NCBI GenBank assembly: GCA_949317995.1
Contig: OX439044.1
Location: forward strand, 14,388,141-14,452,140
DNA length: 64,000 bases
From: Acholoe squamosa
Taxonomy: Eukaryota > Annelida > Polychaeta > Phyllodocida > Polynoidae
Direction of reading: 5' to 3'
Part shown: in pieces, positions 53,117-61,736 of the stretch
Layout: every line of letters starts with the position of its first letter
How positions within the stretch are numbered: the first letter of the stretch is position 1
The notes under the pieces: model-generated
What the model was told of the DNA's origin: nothing
Databases searched by the model: none
The model's input: the letters and a program-made list of their open reading frames with translations, nothing else
Program-made: the position numbers and the translations under genes

Positions 53117-54078
53117 TAACTTCGTGGGTGCCTCAATATAGTATTGTCCCCGAGCAGGCTGCCCCCCAGCTTAGCCTGCCCCAGCTTTTCTATTGGAGAC
53201 AGTAGAGAAGTATAGACAGGCATGTGTGACGTTATTGTTCGCCCTTCACCACCTGGCCCTAGCTTACCCAGCAAACGTAGTCTCTTAATTACCTAATCAA
53301 TAAAATTATGCAGAGGGGTGTTAGTCTCTGAAGGGGGGGGGGCACTTCACAAACTGTGGATATCATATTGCACGAACATGATTCCAATGACTAGGCACGA
53401 ACTCTCCCTCTTTTTTAAAAAAAGATATTTTGTGGCTCTTTGGACTGGAATTTTGTTTTAATTCTATGCCGGAAAGGGTCTATATCTGCTGAAATTCTCT
53501 TGGAAGAGGGTATAATTTATCTGAATTCTTGGGCCATACACATGTTCACCTATGGAAACTGCAGAAAAGATGGGAGTGGCAACCCCGAGGTTAGTCTCTA
53601 TGCAGTTGCCAGGGTAGACATCTATATTCTCGAATATAGATGATTTAGATTATGATAAACAGTTCATTGTGTGAACACCCGGGATGAACACGTGGCTACA
53701 TCGAGGGGGTGGGCACTCCCAAAGCTTTAGATACCGTGTGTGAATACTATACCAAAGAGGTGTGCAGCAGCCCAAAGGACTGAAGACATTTTGGGCTATT
53801 TTTAAAGGGAAAGGGGTGCGTTTACAGGTATTTTGAAACAGTACATTGTTATAATGTTTCATGAAATCCTGAAATTAGGGACTGAAATGTATAAATTAGA
53901 AATTCATCCTTCATCGCTGTACATGCTATTTGGCCTGTTCTCTCAGAAAAGACCCTAAATTCCCACAATTCAAGTTTTGCCAGCGGGATAATGGCACCAA
54001 ATTTGAGGCCTTGTTCAGCATTTATAAAAAGAATAGAAAAGATATAGGGAGTACCCCCCCCCCCTCCGCTGGTCACTA
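53117..54078. other. Non-coding spacer
   Basis: No gene seen. Small ORFs on both strands are not protein-like. Confidence 0.4.
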
Positions 54079-54213
54079 GGGCCACTTTCGCGTGCCCCGA
54101 TCCGGTTAACCCGGTTGACTGGCTGTACCCATCGTGCGTACACCACGGCTACACCCCGGATGTACCAGATCAAGTCACCCGGTTAACCAGGTTGGGTCGT
54201 GCGAAAGTGGCCC
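54079..54213. repeat. Fold-back element with GGGCCACTTTCG ends
   Basis: GGGCCACTTTCGCGTG at the left is mirrored by 'tcgtgcgaaagtggccc' at the right, with inner arms 'ccggttaacccggttgact'. The next element is inserted at its right edge. Confidence 0.7.
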
Positions 54214-54216
54214 AAG

Positions 54217-54871
54217 CAGGGCTGTCAAGTCTCACGCCTTGGGCGTGAGAGTCACGCATTTTGACACTTTCTCACGCTCTCACACATAGACAAGGCTTTC
54301 TCACGCATTTCTGGCATCCTGGGCATTCCAGAACTGAAAGAATTTTTCAAATATTCCAACTAGAAGCAAAGTTATAATAGTGATTCTCAGAAGTCACCAG
54401 AATGCATGTTTTGACACAGAAACTTTCAAAATTTTCTCAGGAAATTAAGGGAGTGATGATTTTTTAACAGGGGGGGGGCTGATGGGTTTGAGGGGGGGGT
54501 CAGAATTTTTTCAACACCTCTGATGGGGGAGGGGGGGGTCAAAATAATTTCACCTGTTTTCAGTGGAAAACCCCGCGCGTTACTATAGGCTAAAAGGGGG
54601 CGTTCGCGCGCGATTTTTGTCCCTTATGGGGGGGTCGTAAAAAAATTTACCCCCTCAAGAGGGGGGGGGTCGAAATTTTTTTCGCGCATCTGCGCGCAGA
54701 CCCAGTAACCCCCCCCTGTTGTTAAAAAATTATCACTCCCTCCCCCCTACTGCTGCTGGGTTACTTCCCTTGCGATTCATGTCGTTTGCACTGCGATGTG
54801 GTGCACCGCGCAATATTTGTCCATTTTCTCAAAATCTCACTCATGTCCATTCTCAGAACTTGACAACCCTG
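54217..54871. mobile_element. Non-autonomous hAT-type element with 6-bp duplication
   Basis: Ends CAGGGCTGTCAAGT and the reverse complement of CAGGGTTGTCAAGT, flanked by exact CCCAAG (54211-54216 and 54872-54877). 655 bp, no transposase. Family A' MITE copy 3 (54449-54740) is nested inside. The 6-bp duplication matches that of the complete hAT element at 4.6 kb. Confidence 0.8.
54449..54740. mobile_element. MITE family A', copy 3, nested
   Basis: GGGAGTGATGATTTTTTAAC at the left and 'gttaaaaaattatcactccc' at the right; interior G/C runs and 'cctgttttcagtggaaaacc'. Left flank TAA, right flank TCC, so the duplication is not preserved or the end is altered. Confidence 0.7.
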
Positions 54872-54904
54872 CCCAAGCCTGTCATCACAGGATGGGAGTC
54901 TAAA

Positions 54905-56213
54905 GAAAATGAAATCAGAAAGGATTTTAAAGGCAAAGCGTGCACTAATCTCTATTAGACAAGCCTTGAGTACATCGCAGAATGTATCCACTAAATTGTT
55001 TATGTCCCTGTTTGACAAGCAGATCGACCCTATCCTTTTATACGGATGCCCAGTATGGGGTATGCCATCTAGTAACTGTTCTATATCTATAAGTGGATCT
55101 GAGGTAAAATCAAAAAGAGATCTGTTAACACTATTTAAACTGTTAGGTGTCGAGGATATAAACATATTATCTTGTAGATTCTATAAGAAAACACAGGTAG
55201 CTTATGTGACTCTAGCCAATATCTGTGACAAAATCAAAATCCTGTCTGCGTACAGAAAGCAACCGGTAACTCTTATAATTGAGGACTTAACCTCTGAAGG
55301 CGTCAGAAAGGCCTGTCCGGTAGAAGTGTTTTACTCTACAAGTTGCAAGTTTGCTCTGGGTATATCAAAATATGCAAGTACTACTCTTGCACTAGGCGAG
55401 TTAGGGAGATTTCCTATTGAATCCAAAATAATCGTACTGAACATTCTATATTGGCTGAGGCTTGAGCATGGATCGAAAAACCCTATTCTAAATGAGGCCT
55501 TCTCTACCATGAAGAGTGAAAACCACCAATGGCTTAAAGATATCCAATACCTCTTGTTTAAAATCGGTTGTAAGAATGTCTGGCTCGATCCTTATGTTTG
55601 GTCAAAGTCCTCACTCAAAAACAATATAAAGAGAAGGTTAAATGATGCACATATTCAGAAATACAACCAGTACATTGATAACCCAGAGAATACTAGCAAG
55701 TGTAGAATTATCAAGATGTGTAAAGATGATCTCAATGACATTTATGAAGAGCGTGAATACCTAACGCATACAGAATCACCTAAAATTAGAACCATTATTG
55801 CTAAACTCCGGACTGACAATAACTGTACACTTGACAGCCTGTCAAGAAGATATAGAGGAAAGAAACCTGTCAATTCTAAGTGCACATTCTGTAATGCTGT
55901 GCAAGATGTCAATCATGTCTTCTTACATTGTAACATGCCCGAGATGAGAAACGCACGGTCAGTGTTTGAAACAAAATACCTCAAGTTCGTTGATTACTAT
56001 AAAAGACACGATGACACTAGGAAACTTTCTCAAATACTAGCAGTGGCCCCATATTGCAAATCATCTAAAAGGCCAGGGGCTGTGAACTGTATATACTCAT
56101 ATATAAAATCTGTCTACAACATTGTAAATGAAAACCTGGTGCTGACATAAGTGTACCTGTACATTAGTCAATAAAGCCATCTTGAATCTCTTGAATCTTG
56201 AATCTTGAATCTC
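54905..56213 (+). mobile_element. 5'-truncated LINE (non-LTR retrotransposon), 3' end
   Basis: The coding region 54909-56150 is followed by a short 3' UTR with AATAAA (56170-56175). The element ends in tandem CTTGAAT repeats (56181-56213), a terminus typical of CR1/L2/Jockey-like LINEs. The 5' end is abrupt near 54905, as expected for incomplete reverse transcription. Confidence 0.8.
54909..56150 (+). pseudogene. C-terminal part of a LINE reverse-transcriptase ORF (413 codons)
   Basis: It begins within the RT C-terminal (thumb) region: ILKAKRALISIRQALS, then LFDKQIDPILLYGCPVWG, a pattern usual after the RT core of Jockey/CR1-type LINEs. A helical linker follows, and near the C-terminus a CCHC-type motif CTFC ... 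NHVFLHC. The frame is open to the stop at 56148-56150, but the endonuclease and catalytic RT motifs are missing, so it is inactive. The open frame implies a fairly recent insertion. Confidence 0.8.
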
Positions 56214-56670
56214 ATAGTTCTAACAGGAGCCCTTGCACCACACTGCTACAGTGGTCAGCAGAGAAGGCAGCACGAATGTCACAAGCATTTACAGGTAGGT
56301 TATACTACTAGATAGCATCTTCAATGGGGATTTCTACTTTCCATATGAAGCCCCAGGTGAGGTTTTGGAAGGGTGAGGCTGAGAAATAAAATCGTCATTT
56401 ACAAGGACGGGGACAGAAAATTTTACTCTGAACAAAGTATCAGAGCTGGATATTTAGGCTACCAAATTTCCCACTATCCTGAGTCTGAAATTAACATATC
56501 ACCTGCCCACCCCCTTTCGCGTGTCCTGTTTTCAATACTGGTGTAGCTAAAGATTAACTCAAGTTGTTACCTGTGTTATACAGAGAACACCCTTATTCTA
56601 ACAGGTGACAGGTACCGCAGTTTGTACAACACCCAACAGTTTATAACAATAATTATACCAGCCATTACTC
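56214..56670. other. Non-coding spacer
   Basis: No gene or clear repeat seen. Confidence 0.4.
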
Positions 56671-57191
56671 ACAGTGCAGAAGATACTAGGGTAACTGGCA
56701 GTTACCCCATCCAACATGACGGATCCTACATGTAGTATAGTGAACTAAAAGGGGAGATTGCACAGTATCTCTTTTGAATAGAGTAATACTCAGTTGTTTA
56801 GATGTGGGATACAACAGGCACAATCATCTGAGCTAATAGCTTTATGCTGACATTGTCTAGAACAGTAGTGTAGAGAGGTTTTAGATTTATCAGTACTAGG
56901 GTAACTTTGTTTGTTAACAATAACAAGTACTAGGGTAACTTCATAGTGAGTTACTCTAGTACACAACTTTCAGTTTTGCCTGATTTCTGTGTAATCCAAG
57001 TAATCTAGTAGCTCCAGGGCTTGTCTCCATACTTAAGTATACATACCCTATCTAACAGTCTTCAATATTATTATGAAGTAGAACAGTCTATTAACAGCAT
57101 AGACTTAGTAAAAGTGTTCTCACTTGTTTGGATATGACCCTTCGTGTTGGATGGGATAACTGCCAGTTACCCGTAGTACCTTCTGCACTGT
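56671..57191. mobile_element. Inverted-repeat element with ACAGTGCAGAAG ends
   Basis: 521 bp. Left ACAGTGCAGAAGATACTAGG, then 'gtaactggcagttaccccat'; the right end is the matching reverse complement over about 55 bp. The interior has repeated 'tactagggtaactt' motifs. No transposase. Confidence 0.7.
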
Positions 57192-57624
57192 TAGTGTGAT
57201 TACTGGGGGTACACCCGCCTATTTTTCTCCCTAACTAAGTCTGCCACTCTGCACTTGCACATGTACCCACCTAACCGGGCCCTGATATATTCATTCAGAG
57301 GCTCAGCAATTGATGTCCCCTGATACCAAGTACCATGGGTTTGGGGTTAGTTTTTGACCAAATAAAGCCTGTGTGCAATAATAGAAGTAGTCCCCCATGT
57401 TGTCTGAACCTTTGTGAAGCTGTCCTTCTTACTGTGATAAAATGTTATTGCCAATATATCCTCCCTATGGATTGGTATTGTTCACACATGACTCAAATGT
57501 CAACAAAACACCTCCCCAGTCTCCGTTTTAGCATTCAAATTCCTGTCCCCTGATGGCAAGAGGTACAGTTCATACCAGGGGTGGGGGGGGGGGGGAGGTC
57601 ACTCACTACATGTCACTGACAGGG
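57192..57624. other. Non-coding spacer
   Basis: No gene seen; a G14-type run at about 57583. Small ORFs not convincing. Confidence 0.4.
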
Positions 57625-57968
57625 GTATGCAGCTGGCAAGGCCACTTTTTGGCCAAAATCCCTCTCAGCAAGGGTCTAGTTTTTGTCAAATTTCCTCAGC
57701 AAGGGTCACTTTTAACCAAAATCCCTCTCACAAGGGTCACTTTTCTTAAATCTCTCGCGTCAAAATAAGTGGCAATATTCGGAATTTTCACCAATTTTCT
57801 TTGCACAATATAGAGCCTTATGACAGAATTTCCTCACATTAAGGGTAGATTTCAAGAAAATGAACCTTGGCATATTTTTTACCAAAATCCCTCTCACCAA
57901 GGGTAAGGCTTGTCAGAGGTCCAGCCGCACACCCCAGTCAGAAAAATTCAAGTGCCCCCCTCCCGGGA
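57625..57968. repeat. Dispersed repeat family C, copy 4
   Basis: 'Tgcagctggcaaggccactt', four 'atccctctcagcaagggtc' units, the 'ttcggaattttcacc' middle and the 'gtccagccgcacaccc' tail correspond to copy 3 in order. Confidence 0.65.
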
Positions 57969-58300
57969 GTTCATACTCTAATCACCAGAGGGCCCTAGTA
58001 CTGGGAACAACCACAACTCCAAGCAACACGTCTTCCTGGGCCCCAGATATCAAGTTACAAAAAAAAAACAAAGGCATGACATATGATGTTAAATTTTAAA
58101 AAAATGCACAACAAGTAGGTAGGTCTTAGAAATAAGATATCAAAGAACAACCCCACATAACACTAGGAACTGTGTTAATAGTGTGGAAACTGCTCAGAAA
58201 GTTCCAGCACCACAAGACCAGGGCCACCGCTTACCACCACTCATTGAAGCGATGGTCCCATCTATTGCACATGTCGGGTAGGTTTATCCCCAGACTTCTG

Positions 58301-58472
58301 GGGCCCTTGATGGGGGGTTCCCCATGTCGATTTTAAGAAATGGCCATGTCTCCATGTCGATTTTAAGAAAAGTTCATGTCACCATGTCGATTTTAAAGAA
58401 AGGTTCATGTCCCATGTCACTAGGCCAAAAGAGGTCCATGTCGCCATGTTGATTTTAGGGGTCTAGAGCCAT
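58301..58472 (-). repeat. Dispersed repeat family B, copy 5 (inverted)
   Basis: Reverse orientation: 'gggcccttgatggggggttc' start and 'gtctagagccat' end, with three internal units. It forms an inverted pair with copy 6. Confidence 0.78.
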
Positions 58473-58681
58473 ACTTCTAACATAGTCGTCCACCTACCAC
58501 CTCTTTTCCCACTCCCCTATGTATTCTATGGGCGTAAATATATATCCCGCGTATTATTATACTAGATCTAAAATAAATCTAAAATAAAGGTGTCATAGTA
58601 GGGCCTACCACTCATGATGCATGTACCAGTAGCTTTGGTTCAACTCTTTATCTATAGGAAATGTGGGGCCAGACCCTGGCT

Positions 58682-58890
58682 ATGGCTCTAGACCCCTAAA
58701 ATCGACATGGCAACATGGACCTTTTATGGCCTAGTGACATGGGACATGAACCTTTCTTTAAAATCGACATGGTGACATGAACTTTCTTAAAATCAACATG
58801 GGGACATGTGCTTTTCTTAAAATCGACATGCAGACATGGCCATTTCTTAAAATCGACATGGGACATGGGGACCCCCCATCAAGGGGCCCC
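58682..58890 (+). repeat. Dispersed repeat family B, copy 6
   Basis: 'Atggctctagacccctaaaa' start and 'gaccccccatcaaggggccc' end. Four internal units, the most regular copy. Confidence 0.8.
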
Positions 58891-59603
58891 TGGCTGTGCC
58901 TCCAATGGACCAAATTTTATTGGCTGCCCCCCCCCCCCCCAGACTACCCCTTCTGGATCCGCCCCTGCACACTGCTGGGTCTACTCATCTCATCAGGAGT
59001 GTACCAAACATTAGCATAGGCAAACAAAGATACCATAATATATTTTTTTTCCTAGTTTTCGATAGATGCATTATTATCCCGAGACAAGTCGTCGAAAATA
59101 ATGTATTTTTTTCTCCTTTTTTTGTCAGCTAGTGAGTGGCATCTCTGAGCATAATGCATGAACGCAGCCCTGTTGAGTAAGCTATGCACCCTTTAAGGGC
59201 TAGGTTGAATAGCCTTTGTTTGTCACCTTCTGTACCACATAGGTTATTTCTCTAAAGCTATTGTACGTGTACTCATCGGGCAGACAGCTGTAGGTCCCGA
59301 TGGATTGGAGGGGATGGGCTTTAGTGGGGGGTACGCCGGCCTACCCTTATATAATATGTCGTACACTCGACGTTTTTGAAGAGAAATTTGAGGACCAAAC
59401 TTTGTTTTAAAATGAAACGAGAGAAACACGATGTTTCGATTGAAAGTTGCTACACCCTTCTTATGAGAACTTTGGTTAAATTGATGTTGACCTTTGTTGG
59501 CGATTTCATGCAGAATATTTCATTCCACAGGGCCGGAAAGATCTCTACAGGACCAAATTCAAGAAAAACTATTTAGCTTACGAATTTAATCATGTAGTAA
59601 GAG
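58891..59603. other. Non-coding spacer
   Basis: No gene seen; a C14-type run at about 58928. ORFs are shadows of low-complexity sequence. Confidence 0.4.
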
Positions 59604-59730
59604 AGTAATGAATGGGCTAACAGGCACAGAATTCAGTGTATCATAGGATATCGTAACGAGTGGCCATAGTTAATGAGGTACGATATCCTATGATACACTG
59701 AATGAGGTGCCCATTAGCCCATTCCTTACT
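59604..59730. repeat. Hairpin element with AGTAATGAATGGGCTAA ends
   Basis: Arms of about 50 bp, containing 'ttcagtgtatcataggatat' on both strands, around a loop of about 25 bp. No flanking duplication seen. Confidence 0.75.
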
Positions 59731-59846
59731 GTCTTTAATACACGATTAATCAATAAAAAAATCAATAAAAAATCAGTAGAATATCAATAAATAAAGTTGA
59801 AAACAAAAATTCACCCTCCCCGGGACACGAAGCCTGCCATAAGCTA

Positions 59847-60063
59847 GGGATCCACTGGTGCGAGTTTCTTGCGACTTGCACTCGTGCGTGTTTTCTCGCA
59901 GAGCACTCGCAAAAGTCAAATGATTTTGATTTTTGCAAATGTCGTCGCACGCTGCTCCGACGTCGCATGAAGTTTCTCGCAGCAGCAGATCCACTGCTGG
60001 AACGTCTTCTGCGAGAAAATACGCACGAGTGCAAGTCGCAAGAAACACGCACCAGTGGATCCC
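59847..60063. mobile_element. TA-flanked fold-back MITE with GGGATCCACTGGTGCG ends
   Basis: 217 bp. Arms of about 58 bp are nearly identical (GGGATCCACTGGTGCG, then 'tttcttgcgacttgcactcg'). TA flanks at 59845-59846 and 60064-60065. The overlapping ORFs on both strands are shadows of the palindrome. Confidence 0.8.
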
Positions 60064-60129
60064 TAGCTATAGTGTGTGTACACGATTGTTACACACACCT
60101 CGGCGTCCAGCAGCCTCTGGGTTGGCGAG

Positions 60130-60625
60130 TACGCGGACAGCTTCTGGTGGCATTCTAACCAATAGACCACCGGTACACACAGCTCAATGCTGGGCAGCCG
60201 TTTGGTCTGAACGCGTCCCGCAGTGCTCTATAATTATAATTCTATTCTAACCTTATTCTAACCACTAACCACCGGGCAACAGACATTTTGGCTTGGTTTG
60301 CTTTGAATGCGTCTCGCCTCTCGCGGTTATGGAAGAGGACACAAGGGGAAAAAAAAGATGCGCCCGGACCGGGACTCGTCCCGCCTTCTTCTACCAGCCG
60401 AGCGCAATGTGCTAACCACTAGACCACCACGTCTCACACCTTGGTTATCTCAGCGGACAGCTTCTGGTGGCATTGTAACCAATAGACCGGCCCGGACCGG
60501 GACTCGTCTGCCTCCCTCTACAATCTAACCAAGCGAACACACACTCGTCAGTCCCTGTGGGAGCACTGCATAGGGAGTTAGATTTGGGATCTGAAACTGC
60601 AGGTTCGAGCCCTACCCTGGCCATG
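60130..60625. repeat. tRNA-like and SINE-like repeats, duplicated blocks
   Basis: 'Gcggacagcttctggtggca' followed by 'taaccaatagacc' occurs at about 60135 and 60455. 'Cccggaccgggactcgtc' occurs at about 60363 and 60491. On the minus strand about 60430-60360 reads TGGTCTAGTGGTTAGCAC (A-box-like) then GGGACGAGTCCC (B-box-like). On the plus strand GGTTCGAGCCC (about 60601) is a good B box. These fit tRNA-derived SINE pieces; no intact tRNA fold was found. Confidence 0.4.
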
Positions 60626-61540
60626 AAAATTTCATGAGTTTTAACATGTAACATATGACATGTTAGGACATGTAAGGAGTGCTGATATCCATGGATATCA
60701 GCACTCCTAGGACCTGCAATATCGACAGGTATCAGACTGGGAATATCCAGAAAAAGCACCCAAAATCACAGAGGTCGTGTAATAACTATGGGTATCAACC
60801 CTCACCTTTGCAGTACTAGGTGGCACAAGTGTCCATATGTTCATGCATATGGACACTAGGGCCACCTACGAGTAATTTAATAAGGGTTCTGCAGAGTTCT
60901 ATATAGTAATTACATGAGCCAAGGGGGAGGACTTGTATGTGTGAACAACAACACAGCTAGTCAGAACCCCCCTCTCACAAACATGATCCTTAAGTGTATT
61001 GGGGGAGCACTTGAACCTTATGTGACAGGTCTATTTGACCCAGACCAGAGTGCCCAACATATTCGATCAGCATCCTAGTATTCAGTGGTTCAGCCTGTGA
61101 TATTGTATGTACCAGTTTATATACAGTCAGAGAAACCACTCATGTAAATGGTGTGAAGTCTTATTTAAAAAAAAGATCTACTAATAAACGGACGATTTTT
61201 TTTTTGATTTTTTTTACTGGATCATATTTTGGCCCATATATTCCATTGTTATTATTGATAATTCAGTCATGGAGAATCGATTTTTCTATCACACCAGCAA
61301 AACACTTAAGAGTACTTGGCCAGAATGTTGGATTCTATACTTGGACACAAGTAATCCTAAAAAATATTAGAAATATGATGTCAATGTGCAAAAATTATGA
61401 AAAAAATAGGAAAAATTTAAATTTAAAATATGAAACTTTTCTTCAAAAAATCTGAGGTCGGCCCCTTTAGGCTGAGGTAGGTCGGGTGACCGGAAACAAA
61501 ACTTTTTTTTTGGCCTTCTGCTATACGCATCTAACTGCTC
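60626..61540. other. Non-coding spacer
   Basis: No gene seen. The repeat found at 640-722 recurs at about 61438-61516. Short inverted 'gatatccatggatatc' near 60683. Confidence 0.4.
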
Positions 61541-61736
61541 TGTTCTTACATCTCTTTTTGTTGCAGGCAAGAACCTAAAGACCATTAGGACTTTGGACTG
61601 AAACTGTCGTCAGGATAGGCAAGCTGGCTTGACTGAAAACTTTGAATAGAGGTTGTGTTCAAGCCTATTACACCACTGTGTAATGCTTTAAAGCTGATGG
61701 ATATTCCTTGGTTGCCTTGATTAACTTGAAATACTC
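61541..61736 (+). promoter_or_regulatory. Splice acceptor and leader of zinc-finger gene 4
   Basis: 'Cttacatctctttttgttgcag' gives an acceptor at 61565-61566; the exon runs from 61567 to the start codon at 61737. The spacing resembles that of gene 2. Confidence 0.65.

Noticed and set aside
59762..60250. Overlapping ORFs on both strands containing 'ARVQVARN'-like repeats
   Set aside because: Both strands encode the same peptide because the DNA is a palindromic MITE.
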